A stretch of 64,000 nt of DNA, from positions 81,588 through 145,587 of the forward strand of contig JAGDZJ010000001.1 in the NCBI GenBank assembly GCA_049115955.1. The letters are read 5' to 3'. This DNA comes from Salinispirillum sp049115955. Its GTDB lineage: Bacteria > Pseudomonadota > Gammaproteobacteria > Pseudomonadales > Natronospirillaceae. Position 1 is the stretch's first letter. Each line of letters starts with the position of its first letter. The notes beneath the pieces were generated by a model. That model ran no database searches. It saw only the letters and a list, made by a program, of their open reading frames with translations, and was not told the origin of the DNA. Made by a program: the position numbers and the translations under genes. Shown one piece after another: positions 51,827-61,060 of the stretch.

Positions 51827-51863
51827 AAAAAGCCCCCAAGTGCATTGAACACACCTAGGGAAG
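51827..51863 (-). terminator. Intrinsic terminator of the SlyD-like gene
   Basis: On the minus strand an imperfect stem (CCCTAGGTG against CACTTGGGGG) with a 9-base loop is followed by GCTTTTT. It sits about 30 bp past the SlyD-like stop, in the 94-bp convergent gap. Confidence 0.65.
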
Positions 51864-51889
51864 CTCTGAGAGGCACTCAAGCTGCGTGC

Positions 51890-52369
51890 TTAGTGGTCGG
51901 CGTTGTCATCTTCGTGTACGTGACCGTGCTCCAGCTCTTCAGCGGTTGCATCACGCACGACTTCTACCGAGCCAGAGAAGGACAAAGACTTGCCCGCTAA
52001 CGGGTGGTTGCCGTCTACAACAACCACGTCTTCTTCCACAGCAGTAACTTCAACTTGAACCGGGCCGCCATCTGTTTGAGCGTTGAATACCATACCCACT
52101 TCAATTTTCTCTACACCTTGGAAAGCAGCCATGGGGACACGCTGAACCAGTGCGTCATTGTGGTCGCCGTAAGCGTCTGCGGGTGCGATTTCTGCAGCAA
52201 AGGTATCGCCTTCTTTTAGGCCAACCAACGCATTTTCCAGACCTGGGATGATGTTGCTATGGCCGTGCAGATACCACAAAGGACCGCGACCCTCGGAGGA
52301 ATCCACCTGCGTTCCGGTTTCGTCTTTGACCGAATACTGAATGGCCACGGCTTTGTCTTGTGCGATCAT
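51890..52369 (-). CDS. SlyD-like FKBP-type peptidyl-prolyl isomerase
   Basis: 159 residues; AGGA eight bases before the ATG. FKBP domain split by an IF chaperone insert, as in SlyD: YSVKDETGTQVDSS near 12-25, GLENALVGLKEGD near 43-55, insert about 65-120, then the closing strand NHPLAGKSLSFSGSVEVV. The tail is short and acidic/His-containing (EHGHVHEDDNADH) compared with the long His-rich tail of E. coli SlyD, so nickel binding would be weaker. Confidence 0.9.
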   Translation of the reverse strand: MIAQDKAVAIQYSVKDETGTQVDSSEGRGPLWYLHGHSNIIPGLENALVGLKEGDTFAAEIAPADAYGDHNDALVQRVPMAAFQGVEKIEVGMVFNAQTDGGPVQVEVTAVEEDVVVVDGNHPLAGKSLSFSGSVEVVRDATAEELEHGHVHEDDNADH

Positions 52370-52501
52370 GAAATAATCCTACTTTGGATATGGATTTCCG
52401 CCAAAAATGGCTAATTGATCGCCCATACTAACATATCGAGCAAGAGTGATAAAACGCCGCCCCTGATGTTGATTCTTTGGCTTAATTTTAATAGGCGCAT
52501 C

Positions 52502-52524
52502 AAAAAGCCTAACAACAAAGGCTA
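52502..52524 (-). terminator. Intrinsic terminator of the rim operon
   Basis: On the minus strand AGCCT, loop TTGTTGTT, AGGCT, then TTTTTG. It is 7 bp past the stop of the deacylase gene. Confidence 0.8.
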
Positions 52525-52530
52525 ACGCTG

Positions 52531-53607
52531 TCAGGCGTCCGTTAACGGGTTGTCGGCGTACGGATAATCATCCGACTCCAAACTCTCCTGATAACTCTCC
52601 ACGCGGCCTACCGCGATGTCGGTACGATAGAATTGCGCAATGTGGTACACCGCATCACCTTCATTCACCAGTGGCAGCTTAAGTTGACCGATCACGATGC
52701 CACTGTGTGGGGACCAAATCTCTTCTTCCGACTCCCCGAAGGGGTCTGACACCACTCCCAGCAAAGTCTGGTCGCGGGTTACCCGCTCCCCTTCTTTGAC
52801 AAAAGCACGAAAGATACCGCTCTGTGGTGCACGTACCCACGCACTTGAACGCGCCATCATGGGCTCTGGTGGGGCAGCTTTGCGCGATGCAGGCAACATA
52901 CCCAACGCCCGCATGACACGAATAATGCCCTCAACGCCCCCACGAATAGACAGCTCGTCAAACCGCAACGCTTCGCCCGCTTCATACAATAAGATGGGAA
53001 TCTGCTGCTGGTTTGCGGCTTCACGCAACGAGCCGTCGCGCAGAGCGGAGTTCAAAATAACCGGCGCGCCAAAGGCTTTTGCCAGTTCTAAGTTTTCGGG
53101 GTCGTCCAGGTTGGCGCGAATCTGCGGTAAGTTGTAGCGATTGATGGCGCCGGTATGCAGGTCAATACCGTGCGTCGACTGGTTGACTATTTCGGTCATA
53201 AATAACCGCGCTAGACGTCCAGCCAGAGAACCTTTCTGCGAACCTGGAAAGCTGCGATTGAGGTCGCGCCGATCCGGCAAATATCGACTGTGGTTGATAA
53301 AACCGTGCAAGTTGACCACCGGCACCGCCAACAAGGTTCCTTTCAGACGCTTCAGAGCCGGCACCTTGAGCAAACGGCGAATGATTTCCACGCCGTTGAT
53401 TTCATCACCGTGGATGGCGGCACTGATGAACAGCACCGGTCCTTTTTGCCGACCACATAACACTTGAATCGGCAGTGTGATGGGGGTGTGGGTGTAAAGC
53501 TTTCCACCCTCCACCTCTATGGTTTTTCGTTCTCCGGGGAATACTTCCACCCCACCGACCGTAATACTTTGATTTCGCCCATTGCGCGTCGGTACTGCTT
53601 CTGACAT
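52531..53607 (-). CDS. Succinylglutamate desuccinylase/aspartoacylase family protein linked to RimK
   Basis: 358 residues of the AstE/AspA zinc carboxypeptidase-like family: H66 and E69 (AAIHGDEING), H151 (GIDLHTG) and the catalytic Glu in LLYEAGEAL. The C-terminal region (about 245-340) is a lipoyl/biotinyl-like beta domain (SGIFRAFVKEGERV). It follows rimK directly with no gap. Homologues beside RimK are common. It may remove a modification or process the glutamylated product, but this is unproven. It should not be called DoeB despite sharing the family. Confidence 0.85.
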   Translation of the reverse strand: MSEAVPTRNGRNQSITVGGVEVFPGERKTIEVEGGKLYTHTPITLPIQVLCGRQKGPVLFISAAIHGDEINGVEIIRRLLKVPALKRLKGTLLAVPVVNLHGFINHSRYLPDRRDLNRSFPGSQKGSLAGRLARLFMTEIVNQSTHGIDLHTGAINRYNLPQIRANLDDPENLELAKAFGAPVILNSALRDGSLREAANQQQIPILLYEAGEALRFDELSIRGGVEGIIRVMRALGMLPASRKAAPPEPMMARSSAWVRAPQSGIFRAFVKEGERVTRDQTLLGVVSDPFGESEEEIWSPHSGIVIGQLKLPLVNEGDAVYHIAQFYRTDIAVGRVESYQESLESDDYPYADNPLTDA

Positions 53608-54513
53608 TTAACCACTACCCTTGGTCTGCGTGCGGTTTGGCTTCGCATTCTTTTCAATAAAATCGATGATCAAATCAGCGACGTCCTTACCAGACGCATT
53701 CTCGATACCTTCTAAGCCCGGTGAGGAATTCACTTCCATCACCACTGAGCCGTGATTTGAGCGCAGCAAATCCACACCACAAACATTCAACCCCATGACT
53801 TTTGCCGCCCGAATCGCCGTCGCCCGCTCTTCCGGCGTAATACGGCACAAGGCAGCGGTACCACCCCGGTGCAGGTTAGAGCGGAACTCACCCTCTTTGG
53901 CCTGCCGCTTCATCGCTGCAACGACCTTGCCACCGACCACAAAGGCGCGAATATCGGCACCCTTGGCTTCTTTGATAAATTCTTGCACCAGAATGTGCTG
54001 TTTCAACCCCATGAAGGCCTGTATAACGCTTTCTGCGGCTTGGTTAGTCTCAGCCAATACCACGCCAACACCTTGCGTGCCTTCGAGCAGCTTGATGACC
54101 GCAGGCGCACCACCCACAATACTCAAAAGATCTTCAATGTCATCCGGCGAGTGGGCGAAACTGGTCACTGGTAAGCCGATACCACGGCGTGACAGCAGTT
54201 GCAGGCTACGCAGCTTGTCACGCGAGCGAGATATCGCGACCGACTCGTTCAGCGGGTACACGCTCATCATCTCAAACTGACGCAAAACCGCTGTGCCGTA
54301 GAAGGTAATCGACGCGCCGATACGCGGAATCACCGCATCAAATCCATCCAGCTTCTCGCCTTTATAGTGGATTTCCGGATTATGCGACGTGATGTTCATG
54401 TAGCAACGCAACGCATCGATCACCCGGACCTCATGACCTCGATTCTCCGCCGCTTCAACCAAACGGCGGGTAGAATAGAGTTTAGAGTTACGCGATAGAA
54501 TACCGATCTTCAT
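53608..54513 (-). CDS. rimK: RimK-type alpha-L-glutamate ligase (ATP-grasp)
   Basis: 301 residues. ATP-grasp domain with KLLEGTQGVGVVLAE near 140-154, the LVQEFIKEAKGADIRAFVVGG segment near 175-195, and the Mg-binding VMEVNSSPGLEGIE near 258-271. RimK adds glutamates to the C-terminus of ribosomal protein S6. The start overlaps the rimB stop (ATGA). Confidence 0.93.
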   Translation of the reverse strand: MKIGILSRNSKLYSTRRLVEAAENRGHEVRVIDALRCYMNITSHNPEIHYKGEKLDGFDAVIPRIGASITFYGTAVLRQFEMMSVYPLNESVAISRSRDKLRSLQLLSRRGIGLPVTSFAHSPDDIEDLLSIVGGAPAVIKLLEGTQGVGVVLAETNQAAESVIQAFMGLKQHILVQEFIKEAKGADIRAFVVGGKVVAAMKRQAKEGEFRSNLHRGGTAALCRITPEERATAIRAAKVMGLNVCGVDLLRSNHGSVVMEVNSSPGLEGIENASGKDVADLIIDFIEKNAKPNRTQTKGSG

Positions 54514-55004
54514 TCAGAAGCTCCCAAGATGGCGGTGCGTGTGGATTGTTGTTCAGGCATTTGCAGATAGGATGCTTCGGAATTGACATAAAAGCGCCCA
54601 CGCAACGCTTCTCGACCCAAGAGCATACGAAACATCATGGTATCACGACTGGTCAGCGAGAGTTCAATAGCATACCGAGCGGCGCCAACCACCACATCCG
54701 TCTTTATAAAGTAACGCTCGGTGGTGTTACCGCCAGAGTCTGTTACTTCACGACGATCAATCACTGGCGCTTCACACCATACTTCAGTTTCAACGTCATG
54801 TTGGTGCGGATGCACACCGAAGCGTACCCACTCTGCACCGTCACGCATAAATGGCTCGACGGAAAATGCATGTAATGCCGACGTTCTAGCACCCGTATCA
54901 ACTTTACACTTCAGTGACTCTACACCGAGATCGGGCAAGCCAACCCACTCGCGCCAGCCCACCATTGCAAGTTCTTTATCGTGCTTCATTGGTCTATCAA
55001 CCAT
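54510..55004 (-). CDS. rimB: RimB-like retropepsin/ATP-dependent zinc protease family protein
   Basis: 164 residues; AAGG eight bases before the ATG. Single aspartic-protease-like lobe with VDTGARTSALHA (D36, T37, G38) and a later MLLGREAL motif, the RimB family usually found beside RimK. First gene of a three-gene operon with rimK and the desuccinylase-like gene. RimB is reported to modulate RimK activity or processing in Pseudomonas. It is the second retropepsin-fold protein in the window, unrelated in context to the one at 19.9 kb. Confidence 0.87.
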   Translation of the reverse strand: MVDRPMKHDKELAMVGWREWVGLPDLGVESLKCKVDTGARTSALHAFSVEPFMRDGAEWVRFGVHPHQHDVETEVWCEAPVIDRREVTDSGGNTTERYFIKTDVVVGAARYAIELSLTSRDTMMFRMLLGREALRGRFYVNSEASYLQMPEQQSTRTAILGASE

Positions 55005-55178
55005 CTATCTGCCTTTTCTAAATAGGGCGCTATGCCTTGTCGCGTAGCATACCCCACATCCACACCTACTTCCGTTGTCCGGGGCATACCTACAGCTCGC
55101 CCCTTTTTACGCATTTAGAACAATCATGGGAACAGTATGGATGAGGAGTATCGGGTTAACAAAGATTCAGCCAAAAAC

Positions 55179-55209
55179 GGCGGCCGACAAAGGCGGCCGA
55201 CAAAGGCGG
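55179..55209. repeat. 13-bp tandem duplication
   Basis: GGCGGCCGACAAA occurs twice in a row (55179-55191, 55192-55204), followed by GGCGG. It is in the 285-bp gap between the RND permease end and rimB. The gap otherwise holds only the hairpin at 55256 and no coding potential. Confidence 0.85.
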
Positions 55210-55255
55210 AGTAGAGCAGATAGCCTGCACTAAGACAATTATTTTCTTTGCAGTA

Positions 55256-55287
55256 GATACGCCGAGCAGAACACTGCTCGGCGTATC
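55256..55287. terminator. Perfect 14-bp hairpin after the RND permease
   Basis: GATACGCCGAGCAG, loop AACA, CTGCTCGGCGTATC: fourteen perfect pairs, 3 bp beyond the permease stop codon. No T-run follows, so termination efficiency is uncertain; the stem is strong enough to block 3' decay. Confidence 0.75.
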
Positions 55288-55289
55288 AA

Positions 55290-58200
55290 TCAGTTAGCTG
55301 CTGAAGGGCGTCGCAGCAAGCGTCGATAGAGGCGGTGGCGACCGGATGCCGCGCTTTGGACATAACTCAAAAAGCAGGGCACTACCAACAGCACGAGAAT
55401 CGAGCCGTAAGCCAAGCCGAAGGCCAACGATGTTGCCATACTGCGCACCAATTGAGCCTGAACTGAGCTCTCAAACAATATCGGTACCAAACCGGCGACG
55501 GTCGTCATCGTGGTCAGAACAACCGGACGAAAACGCTGGCAGCAGGCTTCAACGATGGCTTCGTGCCGATCAAGACCTTCCATCAACATTTCTCGATACC
55601 GGACAATCAACACAATAGAACCATTGATCACTATGCCGGCCAGGCCAAAGAGGCCAAATATAGATAAGAAGGTGAGATCTAACCCCATAATCCAATGACC
55701 CGCAATCGCCCCTGTCATGCCGAACGGAATCGATAGCATTACAGCGATGGGCCAGCTGTAAGACTGAAACATCCAAGCCAGAATCAGATAAATGAGCGCC
55801 GCAGCCACCCAGCCGGCAAACACTAGATTGTCCAACAGTTCAGCGGCATCTTGGCCCGTCTCATAGCTCGCTGATAACCCATACTGCGCCAATATGTTAG
55901 GCATAATTTGCGCCTGAATCTCTGCCTGCAGAGCTTGCGCACTGGCATCGTCACTGATGGGGTCTGCCGTAACCGTTACCGATTGCTGCCCGTTGACCTG
56001 ATAGATGGAGCTCAATTCTTCGCGCTCGCGGAAGGACGCCAGTTCCCGCAGTGGCAACTGCTGCCCGCCAGGAAGACTAATCAACATCCAATCCACGACA
56101 TCAAGACGCTCACGCGTGGCACGATCCAAACGTAGGCGCAGATCAACTTCTTGCCCGTACCGAGTGAAAGACTGCACCACCACGCCGTCCATTGTCGTGG
56201 CAACTTGATGCGCCAAATCCTGCTCAGAAACACCCAGAGCGCGAGCCCGCGGCGTAAGATTTAAGACCAGTTGGCGATTGGTATCCGGCAAACTGTCGTC
56301 GATGTTGCGCAAATCACCGCGTTGCTCCAGAGCACGCTTTAACACTTGCGTAGCAGCAACAAGGTCATCCGGGTTGTCACCTACAAGGCGCAAATTGAGC
56401 TGGCTCGACGACGCGCCACCGCCACTCTCGCTGTTGATACGCAAACGCTCTAATGTTTGCGGACGTGCAACGTCATCTTCCCAGAAAGCCAGAAACTCAC
56501 GATTGGAAAAATCCCGATCGTCTCGCATAGGCAAACGCGCCATGAAAAAGGCATAGCGCGAATCAAGGTCGTATTCGTAATAAAGATCCTGTACGACAGG
56601 TGCACCGTGTTCGGCACTGAAGTGAGCGTCGGTGGCATCCAGACTGCGCTTCATTTCAGCGACAAAGGCTTCTATGTCGGCTGAACTGGTACCCTCGATG
56701 AATCGAGCCTCGGCCTGAACTCGGTCATCCTCCACTTCTAAGTCCATGGAGAACGGCACCACGCCTCCACCGACCAGACCCAGCGACAAGATAAACAGCG
56801 CAAAAGCAGCGCAGACAGTAAATAATCGGTGGCGCAGTATTTTGCTGACGAACGGGCGATACCACCCTTCTCGCAGCCGCAGAACCCAACTATCGACGCC
56901 TTTCCGCCATCGGCTAGGCTGCCGATCGCTGCGTCGCGCGAAGCTGTGGTGCAAATGCCCAGGCAAGATGAGAAAGCATTCAATCAGCGAGGCTACGATG
57001 ACGGCGATGATGACAACCGGAATAGGCCGCAGCAGCTCACCAAAAATACCGGGTAAAAACAACAATGGAGAGAAGGCAGCGATGGTCGTCAAAGATGACG
57101 CCAATATAGGGGGAAACATATGCGTTGCCGCGACGCTTGCGGCATCATGATGATCTGCACCTTGCTCAATCAGCGACTGCGTCTCCTCCCCCACCACGAT
57201 GGCATCATCCACAATGATACCCAGGGCCATCAATAACGCGAAAATCGAGAAGAAATTGAGGCTGCCACCCGTAAAATAAAGCAAGGCCATAGTACCCATG
57301 ATGGCTACAGGGATTCCCATGGCAGTCCAGAATGCAACGCGAATGTTCAAGAACACAAACAGGGTCAGCAATACAAAGATGAGACCGAAAATACCATTAC
57401 TGACCAGCAGGTTGATGTTATCGACCACAAACTCAGAGGTGTCATAAAATAGGTGTACACCAATGCTATCAGGTAACGTAGAGGCGACTTCGGCCTCCCA
57501 CGTATGGTAGATCTCAGCGGTCTGCAAAGAGTCCATGCGCGATGACCGAGACAATTGCAGCATGACGGCAGGGCGGTCCTCGAAGTACATGCGCAAGGCC
57601 GGGTTCTGACTGCCGTCTTGAACCGTGGCGATATCACCCAGAGTGCGATTCGTGCTGACCGGCAGACGTGACAACTCGGCTGCGGTGATGACCTGGTCAC
57701 CCGTGACCAAATTGCGGCGGGTACTTTGCTCGCCTGCAACGCCCGCCGAATAACGGTCGTTCATTGCACGCAGCTCACGCGCTAAGCCATCCAAAGACCA
57801 ACCGTGGCGGGCCAGTACTTCCGGCGTAATTTCGATGTTCAGCTCTGGCTCTTCAAGGCCATACACCAGTACTTCAGGTATCCCACGTTGTTTGAGGTCT
57901 CTCTCAATGTCGTAGACCAAGGGCCGCAAATCTTCCAGCGCACCATCGTACGTCAGCATCATAAAGATGACTGGTTCGGAAAAGCTGTATTCCCGCACAG
58001 AAGCCTCGTCGCTACCGGGCGGCAGTGCAACGCTATCGATGGCTTTTCGCAAATCGGATACCGCTCGATCAAAGTCCACGCCGGCACGAAAATAGACACT
58101 GATACCGGAGCTGCCGTCGCGGCTATTGGAGGTGATTCTATCCACCGCGTCGAGATCCAGAATGGCTTTCTCAAGCGGCACTGTTACGCGGTCTAATACC

Positions 58201-58436
58201 GCCTCGGCGCCAGCGGCGGACCATGATACAACCACACCTGCAGCACCCGGTGTTACATCAGGAAAAATCTGCGTATTCAAGCGCGACATACCCAGCACGC
58301 CGAGCAATATGATGAACAGCATCATCAAGTTGGCGGCTACACGGTGACGTGAGAAATAAGACAGGAACACCGAAGGCGACGCCGGTTGGCCGTATTGCGT
58401 TGTCGCTTGCTCAGAGTTTAAATCAGAGGAGGACAT
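55290..58436 (-). CDS. RND efflux permease (AcrB/HAE family)
   Basis: ATG 58436 with GGAGG ten bases upstream, inside the end of the adaptor gene; 1048 residues. Twelve helices in two halves with large periplasmic loops. The helix 4 segment FFSIFALLMALGIIVDDAIVVGEE carries the paired Asp for proton transport. Later features are FLPGIFGELLRPIPVV and the second-half FLSIFGLFGLAGIVINGSI, where Asn replaces the acid. It forms an efflux system with the adaptor; no outer-membrane TolC-like gene is present. The substrate is unknown. Confidence 0.9.
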   Translation of the reverse strand: MSSSDLNSEQATTQYGQPASPSVFLSYFSRHRVAANLMMLFIILLGVLGMSRLNTQIFPDVTPGAAGVVVSWSAAGAEAVLDRVTVPLEKAILDLDAVDRITSNSRDGSSGISVYFRAGVDFDRAVSDLRKAIDSVALPPGSDEASVREYSFSEPVIFMMLTYDGALEDLRPLVYDIERDLKQRGIPEVLVYGLEEPELNIEITPEVLARHGWSLDGLARELRAMNDRYSAGVAGEQSTRRNLVTGDQVITAAELSRLPVSTNRTLGDIATVQDGSQNPALRMYFEDRPAVMLQLSRSSRMDSLQTAEIYHTWEAEVASTLPDSIGVHLFYDTSEFVVDNINLLVSNGIFGLIFVLLTLFVFLNIRVAFWTAMGIPVAIMGTMALLYFTGGSLNFFSIFALLMALGIIVDDAIVVGEETQSLIEQGADHHDAASVAATHMFPPILASSLTTIAAFSPLLFLPGIFGELLRPIPVVIIAVIVASLIECFLILPGHLHHSFARRSDRQPSRWRKGVDSWVLRLREGWYRPFVSKILRHRLFTVCAAFALFILSLGLVGGGVVPFSMDLEVEDDRVQAEARFIEGTSSADIEAFVAEMKRSLDATDAHFSAEHGAPVVQDLYYEYDLDSRYAFFMARLPMRDDRDFSNREFLAFWEDDVARPQTLERLRINSESGGGASSSQLNLRLVGDNPDDLVAATQVLKRALEQRGDLRNIDDSLPDTNRQLVLNLTPRARALGVSEQDLAHQVATTMDGVVVQSFTRYGQEVDLRLRLDRATRERLDVVDWMLISLPGGQQLPLRELASFREREELSSIYQVNGQQSVTVTADPISDDASAQALQAEIQAQIMPNILAQYGLSASYETGQDAAELLDNLVFAGWVAAALIYLILAWMFQSYSWPIAVMLSIPFGMTGAIAGHWIMGLDLTFLSIFGLFGLAGIVINGSIVLIVRYREMLMEGLDRHEAIVEACCQRFRPVVLTTMTTVAGLVPILFESSVQAQLVRSMATSLAFGLAYGSILVLLVVPCFLSYVQSAASGRHRLYRRLLRRPSAAN

Positions 58437-59658
58437 CGGCGTCGCCCTCCTGCACAGGCAATGTCTCAACCACCTCGACGCGCATCCCCGGTACTATGTT
58501 CGCTAGGCGCGACACCAGAATTCTGCCATCGTCAGGCAGCGAGCGCGCATCAATCAGCCATTGCTCCTGTCCATCAACCTCATTTACGCCTAGAACGTTA
58601 ACAACGGCTGACGACAGACGCTGTTCGTCATCTACTAGGAATACCCGATTCCCCGAATAAAGCGCCGACGTGGGTATGGACATACTGCCTTCTATGCCAG
58701 GCCAATATACTTTAGCACTGCGCGTTTCGCCGGGTGCCCAAGTAGTATCCGGAGGCAACGCAAACCAAGCGTAGCGGCCCACTTCGCCCTCTGCGATGAT
58801 GTCTGATGACTGAACAATGGACATTCGCTGTTCACCGATCAATGCGGTCAGTGCATCGGTTACGCCGTCAGGCAATATGACACGCCAGGCAAGGCTGTTG
58901 GGGGAGTATAACGAAACCAAGGGCTGACCGGCCTGAATCACCTGTCCTTCGACCGCATTCACATGCCCCACGCGCGCTGCGAATGGGGCTTGCGGCGCTG
59001 CACGTTCCAGTAGATCTTGCTGGCGCTCTAGCGTGATGCTCAGGCGCGCTCGCTGGGCTTCCAGAGAAGCCAGTGCTGCCGGGTGATTGTCGATGGCCAA
59101 TTGTCGCTGCCGGAATGCTTGGCGCGCTTGGGTTAAGCTCATACGCGCTTGCTCAACCGCGGCTTCCGTGGTCACACCGCGCTGCAAGAGACCTTCCTCG
59201 CGTGCCAACACCGCTTCTGCTTGAGCAACGACATCGGCATCATATTCCAACATATCGCGATCCGCTGCATGCTGATTGCGCGCTATACGAATGCTGGCTT
59301 CGAAGTCCTGCATGTCCGCTTCAATCTGGGCCAGATCCCAACGCGGGGACTGCGTATCGAGCTCTACCAAAGGGGCTTCTGCAGCCACCCATCCGCCTTC
59401 CTGCACCAGTACGCGTTGCACTTCTGCAGTAACCGGTGCAGTCAATTGCACGGTCTGGCGAGCCACGACTCGCCCGGTCCACTCAGCGCGCGGCGCATTG
59501 ACGCCTTCGGACACAGGCAGCACCACAACAGGCAATAAGCGCTCGGCTTCTTCCTCTGTAGCGGTTCCGTTGTTGTTGCCAATCAATAAAACGGTGATGA
59601 CGATGGCGCTTACGGGCAGTAACAACGCCACGCCAATACGTATCAGTCGACTTTTCAT
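58423..59658 (-). CDS. RND efflux periplasmic adaptor (membrane fusion protein)
   Basis: 411 residues; GGAG before the ATG. N-terminal anchor (about 7-27), first lipoyl half (about 60-105), a helical hairpin (about 108-200, with AQAEAVLAREEGLLQRG), the second lipoyl half GHVNAVEGQVIQAGQPLVSLYSPNSL and a beta-barrel domain. It overlaps the permease by 14 bases. The upstream region has an inverted repeat that could be an operator. Confidence 0.9.
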   Translation of the reverse strand: MKSRLIRIGVALLLPVSAIVITVLLIGNNNGTATEEEAERLLPVVVLPVSEGVNAPRAEWTGRVVARQTVQLTAPVTAEVQRVLVQEGGWVAAEAPLVELDTQSPRWDLAQIEADMQDFEASIRIARNQHAADRDMLEYDADVVAQAEAVLAREEGLLQRGVTTEAAVEQARMSLTQARQAFRQRQLAIDNHPAALASLEAQRARLSITLERQQDLLERAAPQAPFAARVGHVNAVEGQVIQAGQPLVSLYSPNSLAWRVILPDGVTDALTALIGEQRMSIVQSSDIIAEGEVGRYAWFALPPDTTWAPGETRSAKVYWPGIEGSMSIPTSALYSGNRVFLVDDEQRLSSAVVNVLGVNEVDGQEQWLIDARSLPDDGRILVSRLANIVPGMRVEVVETLPVQEGDADVLL

Positions 59659-59702
59659 GCTTACTCCTTGTCTTGCGGTAATCGAACCAACCCTATGACG
59701 TC

Positions 59703-59740
59703 ATTGTCATCGAACTGCGCAGAGCCGATGCAGTGACAAT
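59703..59740. promoter_or_regulatory. Interrupted palindrome upstream of the RND efflux operon
   Basis: ATTGTCATCG (59703-59712) is mirrored by CGATG (59726-59730) and TGACAAT (59734-59740), so twelve positions pair across a 13-base centre. It lies 45 bp upstream of the adaptor start, where a repressor site is expected. No regulator gene is adjacent. Confidence 0.4.
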
Positions 59741-59800
59741 TGTCTTCCTTACACGGTATTTACGGTACTGGCTCGCTAGAACATGTGCCATTGTACTGCG

Positions 59801-60784
59801 TCACCAGAGCCGCAAGGGCGGCTCGTCTTGCGCCTGCAATTGCTCACGCAACACCTGGATATGCTCTCCCCAATAACGTTCAGTACCAAACCAAGGGAAG
59901 TGCATCGGAAAGCTGGGGTCTTGCCAACGCCTCGCCAACCAGGCGGCATAATGTAGGCTGCGTAAGGCTCGCAACGGCTCTATCAGCGCCAATTCACGAA
60001 AGTCAAAATCACGAAACTGAGCATAGCCATCCATAACGGCGCCTAAGCTGCCCGTCTGCTGTTGCCGATCACCGGCCAACAGCATCCATAAATCTTGAAT
60101 GGCCGGGCCATTTCGAGCATCGTCGAGATCAACAAAGTGCGCTGCTTCATCACGCCACAGAATGTTGCCAGGGTGGCAGTCACCATGAAGACGAATGACA
60201 CCATAGTCCACTGCCTCCATGCGCTCTTTCACCCGAGCTAATAAAGGTCGCGCTACCGCCTCATAAGAAGCACGTACGGCTGACGGAATAGCATCTCCAG
60301 CCAGCAGGTACTCAATGCTCTCTTCGCCAAAAGACGCCACTGTTAACTCTGGACGATGCTGAAATCTGGACTGCTCTCCCACTGCATGCAAGCGACCCAT
60401 CAGTCGCCCCAGTACTTCGAGATCATCATCATTCTCTAAGTCCGGTGCTCGTCCGCCGCGCCGAGGATAAAGAGCGAACATAAAGCCGTCATGTTCAAAT
60501 AAGGTGTCGCCCTGTGTGTTACGCAACGGCGCCACTACCGGTATATCCAACGCGGTAAGCTCCAACGAGAAGTTATGCTCTTCGACGATTTGTTCTGCCG
60601 TCCAGCGCTGCGGGCGATAGAATTTGGCGATCAACGGCTCATCGTCTTCAATACCCACCTGATATACCCGGTTCTCGTAGCTATTCAATGGCGCTATACG
60701 CGCATCACTGAGGTACCCCTGTGACTCCACTGCGTCCAACACGGTGTCCGGCGTAAGGCGGCCATAGGGATGATGTTCAGTCAT
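59801..60784 (-). CDS. srkA: Stress-response serine/threonine kinase SrkA (YihE)
   Basis: 327 residues of the aminoglycoside-phosphotransferase-like kinase fold. Nucleotide lysine in PLIAKFYRP (K54), catalytic loop LHGDCHPGNILW (D202, N207) and metal Asp in FVDLDDARNG (D219). SrkA protects against stress-induced death by acting against MazF-type toxicity in E. coli. It diverges from the gene at 61061. The ribosome site is weak. Confidence 0.9.
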   Translation of the reverse strand: MTEHHPYGRLTPDTVLDAVESQGYLSDARIAPLNSYENRVYQVGIEDDEPLIAKFYRPQRWTAEQIVEEHNFSLELTALDIPVVAPLRNTQGDTLFEHDGFMFALYPRRGGRAPDLENDDDLEVLGRLMGRLHAVGEQSRFQHRPELTVASFGEESIEYLLAGDAIPSAVRASYEAVARPLLARVKERMEAVDYGVIRLHGDCHPGNILWRDEAAHFVDLDDARNGPAIQDLWMLLAGDRQQQTGSLGAVMDGYAQFRDFDFRELALIEPLRALRSLHYAAWLARRWQDPSFPMHFPWFGTERYWGEHIQVLREQLQAQDEPPLRLW

Positions 60785-61060
60785 AGATATTCCGTAAACT
60801 CTGCATGGTTGCGGCGGAGCCTAACGCAGCAGCGGCAATTTGTCTGCACTTCCCCAACTTATGGTTTGTTGCTGTGCGTCAATGCGCAGCCACAGCCCGA
60901 CGGATAAGGTGGCATAGTGTCTCTCCGGTCACTATAGTAGGCTTTAAGAGCCCTAAAATAATTGGCGCAAATACTGCGATGCTCTGTGTGGCACGTTAGA
61001 TCATTGGACGGTTCGTCGAACCCTATCCGATCCACATTTTACATCCTCAGGGAGTCCATT

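Noticed and set aside
52531..53607. DoeB (AspA/AstE-type acetyl-diaminobutyrate deacetylase)
   Set aside because: Right family, but it is fused into the rim operon 11 kb away from the doe genes and carries the extra C-terminal beta domain typical of RimK-linked members.
53795..54280. 161-residue plus-strand open frame inside rimK
   Set aside because: Antisense to conserved ATP-grasp motifs; low-complexity Ser/Arg/Pro composition.
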